DNA from: Promethearchaeota archaeon
GTDB taxonomy: Archaea > Asgardarchaeota > Lokiarchaeia > Sigyniarchaeales > SOKP01
NCBI GenBank assembly: GCA_019894975.1
Contig: JAGXNO010000011.1
Span: 16,480-80,479 of the forward strand
Length of the DNA: 64,000 bases
Direction: 5' to 3'
In this document: piece after piece, positions 8,296 to 16,556 of the stretch
Numbering within the stretch: position 1 is the stretch's first letter
Layout of the letters: the number at the start of each line of letters is the position of its first letter
The notes under the pieces: model-generated
Told to the model about the DNA's origin: nothing
What the model saw: only the letters and a program-made list of their open reading frames with translations
The model's database searches: none
Program-made: the position numbers and the translations under genes

Positions 8296-9423
8296 TTATG
8301 ATGATTTTAATTCATCAATAATTTTATTCTTTTCTTCTATGGTTATTTTTAGTCTATTTATTGTTTTCTGCAAATCTTCCACTAAACTAGCTATGGGTCT
8401 TTCTGGGGCTATCATTTGAGGTTGACGGGATTCTTTAATTTCTGCTATAATTTGATCTTTTGCTTTTAGTTGTTTTTGTAGGTCCTCTACTAATCTCTCA
8501 GATTCGGCAAGCGAGAGAGTTTCTATGGAAATTTTTGATTTTTCTTTTAGAGTTTCTTGTATTTGGGAAAGATCAGATTTCAGCTGGTCATTTTCTTTCT
8601 TTAACTCTTTTATCTCTTCGGGTTCAATCTGGACTCCGCCTTGATCAATCGCACTTTGGAGCTCAGAGTTGTCTTGGTTTAACCTATCTATTACTTTCTT
8701 GTACTTGTTTAAATCTGCTTGAAGATCTTGGCATAAAATTTCTAAAGTTGCAGAAGAAGTTTGAGCAGGTTGAGGTCTTATTATTTTTGATTCGGGAGTT
8801 TCAACAGGTATAACATATTCTACTTGTGATTTTGTTTCCTTTTCAATTAATTGTTCATTCAGACTAGAAATTTCTTTACTTAGTTCTAGGTTTTTCTGCT
8901 CCAATTCAGATACTTGAGACTTTTTCTTTGATAATTCTGATTTTAGATCTTCTATTAATTCTTGGGAGATATCAGGCCCAGTTTCAGAAGCTGTATCTGC
9001 CATAAATTGGACTGCGGATGTGGCTTCATCTAATTTCAATTTTAATTCATTTATTTCATTTTCTTTGAAGTTTATAGCGTTATCTTTTTCCGTTAAGCTT
9101 AAAGTTAATGAGCTAATTTTATTACTAAGGTCAAGATTTTCTTGATGAATTTTCTCTACATTCCCTCTATCAAAAGATCCAGTATTTTTTAATTCCTCTT
9201 TCAGCCTTTCATTTTCGTCAATTGTTTTTCGGATAACTTCTTCTGTTCTACTAATTAAATCTATATTAGCTTGAATTTTAGTTCTTAATTGCTCATTTTC
9301 TTGTTCAACTTCTTGAATACGTTTTAAAGTATCGCCAATAGCACTGGGTTTGTCTGACTCGGTGTCCATTTTCTTACGCCACAAACTAATAAAATCCTCA
9401 ACTTTTTCCTTATCTTCGGGCAT
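8296..9423 (-). CDS. Long coiled-coil protein
   Basis: This 375-residue protein is almost entirely predicted coiled coil. Heptad-rich segments span about residues 30-200 and 225-370, with a proline-rich break near residues 203-215 (VETPESKIIRPQPAQ). The start MPEDKEKVEDFISLWRKKM is short and charged. No enzymatic motif is seen. It sits between amrB and the PfkB gene on the same strand and abuts the PfkB gene, so it could be a scaffold for one of them; that is only an inference from position. Confidence 0.7.
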   Translation of the reverse strand: MPEDKEKVEDFISLWRKKMDTESDKPSAIGDTLKRIQEVEQENEQLRTKIQANIDLISRTEEVIRKTIDENERLKEELKNTGSFDRGNVEKIHQENLDLSNKISSLTLSLTEKDNAINFKENEINELKLKLDEATSAVQFMADTASETGPDISQELIEDLKSELSKKKSQVSELEQKNLELSKEISSLNEQLIEKETKSQVEYVIPVETPESKIIRPQPAQTSSATLEILCQDLQADLNKYKKVIDRLNQDNSELQSAIDQGGVQIEPEEIKELKKENDQLKSDLSQIQETLKEKSKISIETLSLAESERLVEDLQKQLKAKDQIIAEIKESRQPQMIAPERPIASLVEDLQKTINRLKITIEEKNKIIDELKSS

Positions 9424-9455
9424 AATATTGTTTTATTTTGTTTTTTTAACTAAAT

Positions 9456-10376
9456 TTATTTTATTAAGATCCCTGAAAAATATCCAACTGTCCAAGGATG
9501 TCTTCCAGGAGATATATCTTTGCTATTATAAGATTTTAAGCACTTACCTTTATTTATATTTAATTTTTGACCAATAGCGAGTAATGTAGCAATTGCGTGT
9601 CGACCACACACAGAAGGTCTTCTTTCTCCCATTTCGAATTTATCATATAATTCTTGATTTACATAGTTTTCAGGTTTAAGGAATTGTTCGGGATCAAGTT
9701 TCAAAAATTGGTCGATTTCGATTTGATCAATTTCTCTAAGAGTTTTCAATTGCTCATCGTTATATACATTGTAATGCGACATATCTGAGGAAACCACTAC
9801 TACAATATCTTTAGAAGAGCTATTTATCAATTCTACAATATCGTCAGCAATTTGTTCCAAATCTTTAAATTTATGAGAAAATATTTTAATTGGTAATATC
9901 TTAACATCTTTATCTTCTGCGCAATATTTGATGAATGGTATTAAAAGTTCAAGACTATTTTCTTTGATTCCTAAGAATACAGACTCGTTAGAAACAATTA
10001 TTTTGCTTATTGCTAATAATTTCTCAGCTAATTCATTATCAATTTTTACGTTTCCTAGTGGTGTTTCCCATTCTCCTTCTTTTAATATCGAGTTGGGGCC
10101 AATTCCTCCATGATAAAATCCAATTACAATTAGTACATCGGGGATTTTTTCCTTAAACAAATTTAAAAAAGTAAAAGCGGCACATGATCCAGAAATTTCT
10201 ATTCCTGCGTGAGGTGAAACACCACCTATAATAGTTCTTTTATTTAAATTTAAAGATTTTGGCTTTTCTCCCGGTCCAAATTCTTTGTTAGTAAAACAAC
10301 GGTCTAATAAATTAGTTAATCCTTCGTGACTATGAGGATACCAAGAGCCTGCAAAGAAAGATTTTCTAATTACCAT
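9456..10376 (-). CDS. amrB: Memo-family protein (AmmeMemoRadiSam system protein B)
   Basis: This 306-residue protein matches the Memo family, which has a fold related to extradiol dioxygenases. It opens with RKSFFAGSWYPHS. Conserved histidine motifs are GGVSPHAGIEISG, GFYHGG, SSDMSHYNVY and CGRHAIATLL, the usual metal-binding or active-site region. In many prokaryotes this protein is encoded with AMMECR1 and a radical SAM enzyme; neither partner is seen here. It begins a minus-strand cluster with the coiled-coil, PfkB and YdjM-like genes and is divergent from endA. The biochemical role is not settled for the family. Confidence 0.88.
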   Translation of the reverse strand: MVIRKSFFAGSWYPHSHEGLTNLLDRCFTNKEFGPGEKPKSLNLNKRTIIGGVSPHAGIEISGSCAAFTFLNLFKEKIPDVLIVIGFYHGGIGPNSILKEGEWETPLGNVKIDNELAEKLLAISKIIVSNESVFLGIKENSLELLIPFIKYCAEDKDVKILPIKIFSHKFKDLEQIADDIVELINSSSKDIVVVVSSDMSHYNVYNDEQLKTLREIDQIEIDQFLKLDPEQFLKPENYVNQELYDKFEMGERRPSVCGRHAIATLLAIGQKLNINKGKCLKSYNSKDISPGRHPWTVGYFSGILIK

Positions 10377-10494
10377 ATTATTCTCACAATCTTATCTTAA
10401 TTAAATACTATTTATATAGCTTCATATATATTATTTTAGAATATCCCTAAGGTGAATTAAGATAATGGCATCTCAGTTGTATAGAATTTGAGAT

Positions 10495-10514
10495 TAAGAA
10501 TAAATATATTCTTA
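10495..10514. promoter_or_regulatory. Inverted repeat between amrB and endA
   Basis: Arms TAAGAATA and TATTCTTA are perfect complements separated by 4 nt. The repeat lies in the 273-nt divergent intergenic region, 119 nt from amrB and 136 nt from endA. It could be an operator or simply an AT-rich chance palindrome. No T-run follows that would suggest a terminator. Confidence 0.25.
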
Positions 10515-10649
10515 TTAAAGCAGAATTCATTATTAAGACAACCTATAAATCTTATATTGAGAGGATTATAGATAGATTTATTCGATATAATGCAAAATTT
10601 AAATTTCCTAATTTAGTAGTATTCTTAAGCTATATTAAATAATTCTATA

Positions 10650-11258
10650 ATGATGAATGACGTTAAAGACGGTAAAATATCTCTTGATGATATAGAATTA
10701 CCCGAAAAGATTCCAGCAAAATTCATTAATTCAAGAGTGATAATCTTTAATCCCCTTTTTGCTTCTTATCTTTATGTAAAGGGCATCAATGGTCAACGTT
10801 TTTTTGGATCACCATTAGGCATAAATAAGCCACGATTAGAATATTTTTCAAAACCCTCAGAATTATCACTAATAGAAGCGTACTATTTATTGGAAAAAGA
10901 ATATATATCGATTTTTGACGTCATAGAAAACAAAGAATTAGAAGCTAAAGACTTTTATGAAATAGCATTAAAAATCCATCATAAATTTGAAGAAAAATAT
11001 AAAATCTATAAAGACTTACGAAATAAGAATTACGTACCTAGACCTGGATTAAAATTTGGGGCAGATTTTGTCGTATATCGTCTCGGACCGGGTCTTGAAC
11101 ATTCACTTTTCATGGTGCATGTTTTACCCCATGATTCTGAAATTACCGCAGTAGATATGGTACGAGCGGGAAGATTAGCAACATCAGTAAGAAAGAAATT
11201 TGTAATCGCCAATCCTATGACAAATTCTTATTATTTCTTTGAATGGTTTAAACCCTAA
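10650..11258 (+). CDS. endA: tRNA-splicing endonuclease EndA
   Basis: EndA cuts bulge-helix-bulge RNA structures to remove introns from archaeal tRNA, rRNA and some mRNA. The 202-residue protein has the N-terminal EndA domain (LSLIEAYYLLEKEYISIFD) followed by the catalytic domain YKDLRNKNYVPRPGLKFGAD. The predicted catalytic triad is present as Y143 (FVVY), H151 (LEHS) and K182 (SVRKK). The length fits a single-domain subunit of the alpha4 or alpha2beta2 type, not the fused alpha2 type. No second, non-catalytic subunit is found in this window. The start is ATG 10650 or the adjacent ATG 10653. The enzyme matters for the putative intron at 25791-25820. Confidence 0.93.
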   Translation: MMNDVKDGKISLDDIELPEKIPAKFINSRVIIFNPLFASYLYVKGINGQRFFGSPLGINKPRLEYFSKPSELSLIEAYYLLEKEYISIFDVIENKELEAKDFYEIALKIHHKFEEKYKIYKDLRNKNYVPRPGLKFGADFVVYRLGPGLEHSLFMVHVLPHDSEITAVDMVRAGRLATSVRKKFVIANPMTNSYYFFEWFKP

Positions 11259-11277
11259 TAAAATCTTATAATTTTTC

Positions 11278-13083
11278 TCAGGCAACTTGAACATTTAATT
11301 GTCGGGTGAGTTTTTTCCTTATGGATTCTATTTTCAGGAAATCGTCATTATCAACAGTTTTACTGATTCTTAATATGGCATTAACCAGATCAGGATCAAT
11401 TAAATTTTCAATTAAGACTCCCTGATCTACAAGGTCTTTACCCTGGTTGTAAATAAGTAATATGAGTTTTATCATCCCTAATAATTTTTTAACGTTGGTA
11501 TAGCTATCAATTTCATCAAAAGCACTTTGGATGAGAAATCCATTTTTAATTAGTCTAGATATAAATAAGATTAGCTGCTGAGATTCTGGTAAATTTTTCT
11601 CACCAACTAATTGAATAACGTACTTAAGCTCTTGTTCTTGAGATAAAATCTCATTTACTTGCTTCCGGCATTCTACCCAATCAATATCTATTTCCTTCCA
11701 ATCAATATCTCTCTCATACCACCAATCCGCTAAGTACGCAGCATAGTTTGAATAGGAACTTGCCCAGTCTATTGCGGGATAATGTTTCAGATATGCCAAT
11801 TTTGGATCCAAAGCCCAAAAAACCTGGACAAGTCTTTTTGAAGTGGCTGTAACCGGTTCACTAAAATCTCCAGCAGGTGGAGAGATTGTGCCCAAAATCG
11901 TCAGAGATCCATTTCTTTCTCCACCTAAATGATCTTTTCCTATATTTTTAACCACACCTGCGCGTTCATAAAAGCTAGATAGTTTTGATGGTAAATAAGC
12001 AGGATACCCTTCTTCAGCAGGCATTTCTTCTAAAAGTCCAGAAATTTCTCTCAAAGATTCCGCCCATCGCGATGTACTGTCAGCTAATACAACAACATCA
12101 TATCCCATATCTCGATAGTATTCAGCTATGGTAACTCCTGAAAATAAACTAGCCTCGCGCGCTGAAACAGGCATGTTTGAGGTATTTGCAATAAGAACGA
12201 TATGATCTATTAAGGGGGCTCCAGTTGTTCTATCCTTAGTTTCTGAAAATTGCTTTAAAATATTTGCTATCTCGTTCCCCGGCTCCCCGCAACCAATGAA
12301 AATGATCACATCAGCATTACACCACTTTGCAAGGGATTGTTGGATAATAGTCTTCCCCGTTCCGAATCCTCCTGGAATCGCAGTAGTACCGCCCTTTGCT
12401 AATGGAAATAATAAATCTATAACACGCATTCCAGTAATTAAAGGTTCGTTTGGATCTTCTTTCTTTTTATAAGGTCTACTCTTGGTAACTGGCCATTTTT
12501 GTAACATCGGAAAAGAAGTTTCAACTCCATCAATCTTTAATCGATATATTTCATCAACGATAATATAATCTCCCTCAGGAGCAATATGAGTTAGATTACC
12601 TTTAATATTAGGAGGCACCATGATTTTGTGTTCTATTATAGGTGTTTCTTGCACAGTCCCGATAATATCCCCGCCATCAACTTCCTTGTTTATTTCCATT
12701 TGTGGTGTAAAGTGCCATTTTTTGTCCCGAGAAAGAGGCGGGTATTTTATTCCCCGATCCAGTTTACCAGAAGTGTCACTATTAAAAACTCTTTCTAAGG
12801 GTCTCTGGATTCCATCAAAAACACTTGATAATAAGCCAGGACCCAATTCCATAGAAAGAGGAACCTCTAAACTAATTACATCCTCATTTAATTTTACTTT
12901 CATAGTATTATCGAAACATTGGACAATAATATGATCTGAATAGATTTGAATTATTTCCCCTAAAATATTATGTTTAAGTATTTTAACGATATCATGTAGA
13001 CGTGACACCTCTTCAAGTCCTTTTACTTTTATTAAGGATCCTATAATTTCTGCTATATATCCTGTTTTCTGTTCTGTCATCAT
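11278..13083 (-). CDS. Second A-type ATP synthase subunit A paralog
   Basis: This 601-residue protein is a close paralog of the operon's main subunit A (17948-19789). It has the N-terminal barrel, the non-homologous bulge region, Walker A GGFGTGKT, the [20 protein letters not shown] segment and the [13 protein letters not shown] loop. One key difference stands out: the GERGNE motif after Walker A, which carries the catalytic glutamate and a phosphate-contacting arginine, reads GEPGNE (codon CCG, around 12288). It is the last gene of the ATP synthase operon, and there is no second subunit B. It might replace subunit A in some complexes, or form mixed or regulatory complexes; the role is inferred. 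Confidence 0.85.
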   Translation of the reverse strand: MMTEQKTGYIAEIIGSLIKVKGLEEVSRLHDIVKILKHNILGEIIQIYSDHIIVQCFDNTMKVKLNEDVISLEVPLSMELGPGLLSSVFDGIQRPLERVFNSDTSGKLDRGIKYPPLSRDKKWHFTPQMEINKEVDGGDIIGTVQETPIIEHKIMVPPNIKGNLTHIAPEGDYIIVDEIYRLKIDGVETSFPMLQKWPVTKSRPYKKKEDPNEPLITGMRVIDLLFPLAKGGTTAIPGGFGTGKTIIQQSLAKWCNADVIIFIGCGEPGNEIANILKQFSETKDRTTGAPLIDHIVLIANTSNMPVSAREASLFSGVTIAEYYRDMGYDVVVLADSTSRWAESLREISGLLEEMPAEEGYPAYLPSKLSSFYERAGVVKNIGKDHLGGERNGSLTILGTISPPAGDFSEPVTATSKRLVQVFWALDPKLAYLKHYPAIDWASSYSNYAAYLADWWYERDIDWKEIDIDWVECRKQVNEILSQEQELKYVIQLVGEKNLPESQQLILFISRLIKNGFLIQSAFDEIDSYTNVKKLLGMIKLILLIYNQGKDLVDQGVLIENLIDPDLVNAILRISKTVDNDDFLKIESIRKKLTRQLNVQVA

Positions 13084-13089
13084 AATTTC

Positions 13090-13551
13090 CTAATATTTCA
13101 CATTTTTATTACAAAAGGGACATTGCTTTACAAAGTTTGGTATGATATTGCCACAATTTCTGCATTTTAGTACAATAGGTTTATAATATTTTGTACTTAA
13201 CCTAATGGGTCTACGAATCCTGCGTTGTGTTTGTTCAATTTCCTTCTTTTGTGATATCGAACTACTTGTCTCAATAGGGGGCTCTCTCCTTTTGTCTGGG
13301 AACATCTTTGAATATAAAGATTTACCTTTTTTCCGAAATAACAACCCAATCGTCATTAAAAGTATAAATATGATAATTAAAATTGTTATTACTGGATCGC
13401 TTCCAGATTCTACAAGAATATAATATAAATAACCAAGAATAAGTAAATAGATTACTAAAAAAACTATACGAATAACAAACCGTTTTCGAGGATATCTATT
13501 AACATTATTTTCAGTTGCCATAAAATATTTACTCAGATACTGAATTTTCAT
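13090..13551 (-). CDS. Zinc-ribbon membrane protein in the ATP synthase operon
   Basis: This 153-residue protein has two predicted membrane helices (about residues 26-46 and 51-70), a basic linker (RIRRPIRLSTKYYK) and a C-terminal zinc ribbon CRNCGNIIPNFVKQCPFC with two CxxC knuckles. Its ATG follows the stop codon of subunit I with no spacing, and only 6 nt separate it from the second subunit A, so it is translated as part of the operon. It is not a standard A1Ao subunit. The position between Ao subunit I and A2 suggests an accessory or assembly role, which is an inference. An internal ATG at residue 11 is an alternative start. Confidence 0.65.
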   Translation of the reverse strand: MKIQYLSKYFMATENNVNRYPRKRFVIRIVFLVIYLLILGYLYYILVESGSDPVITILIIIFILLMTIGLLFRKKGKSLYSKMFPDKRREPPIETSSSISQKKEIEQTQRRIRRPIRLSTKYYKPIVLKCRNCGNIIPNFVKQCPFCNKNVKY

Positions 13552-15894
13552 CTATTCATATTTTTTTGAAATATAACTTATAGCTTTATCAATTTCTTCT
13601 TTAACTGATACAGTATCAATTTCCTTCTCAATTTCTTCAGAAATTATATCTTTTCCAATTTCCGCTTGAAATGTCATGATAGAATAATCGCTATCTAAAT
13701 AAAATGGAAAATATTCAATTCCAGAGCCTCTGTAGAATTTGAAAAAGAACTCGTAATAATGCAATCGCATAGTATTAATGAAAACAAGAAGACCTTCGAT
13801 TATGATAACGACTAGGTTCCCAAAAATTGCCCCCACAAACTTCAGTAACTCAATCAAGAATCCTTCACCTTCGATTAAATTTCCCATTTCATTAAAGGAG
13901 AATATTAAAGCAATATGAGCTAATGCTAAAGCTAATAACCTAATATAAGATAATACATTACTCATAACAGACAATATTGTTTCAAATGTTTCAATAGTAC
14001 CTTCTCCGATTAAACTTCCAACAGATTCCTCTTGAAGATATGAAATCCCAATAATCTTACCGAGAGGTTTTAAAATCAATAATAATATACCGGGAATCAG
14101 TGTTAATAAAATAGGGTAAGGAGGGGCCGTCCAAGCGTAAATATCAAAACCATTGTTGAAAATAAGAGTATAACCACCTATTAGTAAAAGAATCTTGATA
14201 AGAGAATCACTTAATGCTAGATACTTCCTGTTTTGTTTCCAGTAATTTAAGAATTGTATAAACCATCCTAAAATAATATGGAAAACTCCAATTATAATAG
14301 TAAAATAAAACACAGAAAGAATATTGTTCAATGGATTGTATAATGTAAAATTAAAGAATGGGATCCATTCTGGTTTAATAATTCCGAAACTAATAAATGA
14401 GATTATTTCAGAGAGTTTAAAGCTTTTTAACTCAAAGTAAACTTTTCCAAATATTTCGATCTCTTCTTTACCAAAAAATTCTCCATATAAAAATCCTACA
14501 AAGAAAGAAGCAATTCCACAAAAAAAGATAATCCAACTAAAACTCGCAATCCCCTTACTCCGGTTCCTTAAAAACCACGCACCTAATAATCCAGAAATCA
14601 TCAATGTTAATCCATGACCTATATCTCCAAACATTAAACCAAATAATATTGGAAAAGTAATAGCAATAAAAGGAGTAGGATCTATTTCTGAATAAGTGGG
14701 TGTGCCATACATTTTAGTGATCATTTCAAAGGGCCTAAAGAGAAAGAAGTTCTTCATTACTGTTGGAGCAGTATCTCGTAAATCTTCTAATTTTTTCCCT
14801 GATTCGGTTATCTCTTTTTCAATATCACCCACATCAGGTTTTGGTTCTCCTTTTGGTTCTTTAATTCTTTTCTTCTTTCCTTTAAACGATTCAAATATTG
14901 GACGTTTCTTAGATATTTTTATTGATTCAATCGTAATATTATCTTTAAACATTGTGAATAGGTCTTGAATTACTTTGTTTCTGAGTCTTGAAGGAATAAA
15001 AAATTTTAAAGATAACCGATTTGGTCCCGCCATTTCAAACTGTTCTTCTGCCCAATTGTATTCCTCTATATTTTGAACAATTTCATTTATACTAGCAAAT
15101 ATAAGTAAATTATCTTGAGCAATACGAGTCTGTTCTTTTTGATACCGAGAAACCAAATTTTCGATGAAATGTAATTCTTTATCAATTCTTTTAAAATTTA
15201 TTCCCTCTTTTGTTAAGTATTTTTTGAGAATTTGTACTTCTTCTGAATGGATAAGACGAATTCTCCCATTAAATTCATTTTCCCGATCTTTCGGATATAT
15301 GATATAAAATCCAATTCGATCTTCACTTAATTCAAACGTCTCATAATAATTAGGAAATTCAGATGAATCGAACAAATTTTTTAAATTAGCTAAATTTTTG
15401 GAAAATGTAGTAAAAACACGAAAACTAAAATATTTTAAATTCTCAATAACGTCTGTATTCAGATTTATCCGTTCCAAGTTTTCATAACTAGATTTAATAA
15501 TCTTTATACTCTCTAATTCAATAATTCCTGTTGAAATATAACTTTTTAATTCACTCACTCTATTTGAATAAAAATCAATTTCTTCTGTAACATGGTCAAT
15601 CAATTCAGAGAAGTCATTCGCAACAAATTCCATTCTCTCACTTCTTTCAATTTTTAAATCCAGGACATCCTGTACCCCAGTATCAAGTCTTTTAAATAAA
15701 GTATTCAAACTTTTTCTTAAATCTTTGATATTTTGTTTAGTGGAATCCTTAAAGTCTCCACTTCCTTTGATTTTAGGTTTTTTTCTTGACTTGATATGCA
15801 CAGCATTTATGTTAGAAAGTTCCATAAGAAATTGATCTTTATAATTTTGATTGATTTCCGCTCTAATTAAACTAAACTCTTCTTTCTTTACCAT
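13552..15894 (-). CDS. atpI: A-type ATP synthase subunit I (a subunit)
   Basis: This 780-residue protein is the stator and ion-channel subunit of the membrane domain. The N-terminal half, about 380 residues, is soluble and charged with long helices, and the C-terminal half holds about seven or eight membrane helices. The conserved SNVLSYIRLLALALAHIAL segment carries the essential arginine that faces the c-ring carboxylate. FGLMFGDIGHG is another family hallmark. Length is slightly above the archaeal norm of about 650-720 residues. It follows subunit D in the operon and abuts the zinc-ribbon gene. Confidence 0.93.
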   Translation of the reverse strand: MVKKEEFSLIRAEINQNYKDQFLMELSNINAVHIKSRKKPKIKGSGDFKDSTKQNIKDLRKSLNTLFKRLDTGVQDVLDLKIERSERMEFVANDFSELIDHVTEEIDFYSNRVSELKSYISTGIIELESIKIIKSSYENLERINLNTDVIENLKYFSFRVFTTFSKNLANLKNLFDSSEFPNYYETFELSEDRIGFYIIYPKDRENEFNGRIRLIHSEEVQILKKYLTKEGINFKRIDKELHFIENLVSRYQKEQTRIAQDNLLIFASINEIVQNIEEYNWAEEQFEMAGPNRLSLKFFIPSRLRNKVIQDLFTMFKDNITIESIKISKKRPIFESFKGKKKRIKEPKGEPKPDVGDIEKEITESGKKLEDLRDTAPTVMKNFFLFRPFEMITKMYGTPTYSEIDPTPFIAITFPILFGLMFGDIGHGLTLMISGLLGAWFLRNRSKGIASFSWIIFFCGIASFFVGFLYGEFFGKEEIEIFGKVYFELKSFKLSEIISFISFGIIKPEWIPFFNFTLYNPLNNILSVFYFTIIIGVFHIILGWFIQFLNYWKQNRKYLALSDSLIKILLLIGGYTLIFNNGFDIYAWTAPPYPILLTLIPGILLLILKPLGKIIGISYLQEESVGSLIGEGTIETFETILSVMSNVLSYIRLLALALAHIALIFSFNEMGNLIEGEGFLIELLKFVGAIFGNLVVIIIEGLLVFINTMRLHYYEFFFKFYRGSGIEYFPFYLDSDYSIMTFQAEIGKDIISEEIEKEIDTVSVKEEIDKAISYISKKYE

Positions 15895-15905
15895 CTACAT
15901 CATGC

Positions 15906-16514
15906 TTATATATTTTTTTGCTGATTTATAATCAAATCTTTCGTTTTTTTTAATCGTATATAACCTTCTCTCTCAATTTCTTCTAAAACATCCTTTATCT
16001 TTTTAATATCCTCTTTTAACCTTGGTATTATGATATTTTTAAGCCCGTTTATCCTACGGTTAACCTTTTTGAAATTAAGAGAATATTTTAATAATAAATC
16101 CTCTATTTCAGAAAATTTAATTAAAGCGTCAAAAAATTGATTTAAGACAATTATTAAATCATCAAGATAATGACTAGTGTTTTCAAACGTATAAGCGGGA
16201 AGAACTTCCTCTCGTGATAATTTATAGTCTACATGAGATACAAGGATTCCTGCTTTTTTTTTATATCGAATGGCTATAACCGGTTTATGTTGTATTTTAC
16301 TCAATCTACTAATTAAATTCAGACCGTACTTACCCATTTCCTCATAAGTGTGATTCAATTTTAAAAGTGATTGTTTAAACAGAGAAATAAATTCAATTCT
16401 TAGTTTATTATATTCTTTCCATATCAGCTTAATTGTGAACATTAATTGTTCTCGTTTAAATTCTAAATATGTTTCTCCTTTGGTAGCAAAGTTAAGCCGT
16501 TTAGCTAATACCAT
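15906..16514 (-). CDS. atpD: A-type ATP synthase subunit D (central stalk)
   Basis: Subunit D is the coiled-coil rotor shaft inside the A3B3 head. The 202-residue protein is of normal length and fits the family: N-terminal helix with LKFKREQL-like sequence (YLEFKREQLMFTIKLIWKEY), a short globular middle, and a C-terminal helix with VNRRINGLKNIIIPRLKEDI, which is the most conserved part of the family. It lies 42 nt after subunit B and 11 nt before subunit I. Confidence 0.92.
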   Translation of the reverse strand: MVLAKRLNFATKGETYLEFKREQLMFTIKLIWKEYNKLRIEFISLFKQSLLKLNHTYEEMGKYGLNLISRLSKIQHKPVIAIRYKKKAGILVSHVDYKLSREEVLPAYTFENTSHYLDDLIIVLNQFFDALIKFSEIEDLLLKYSLNFKKVNRRINGLKNIIIPRLKEDIKKIKDVLEEIEREGYIRLKKTKDLIINQQKNI

Positions 16515-16556
16515 TAAATTTGATTTTGTTGGTTTAAGTTCTCTAAAGCTGATCTC

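Noticed and set aside
8460..8813. Plus-strand frame of 117 codons opposite the coiled-coil gene
   Set aside because: It is a complement of the biased coiled-coil codons and shows no protein-like features of its own.
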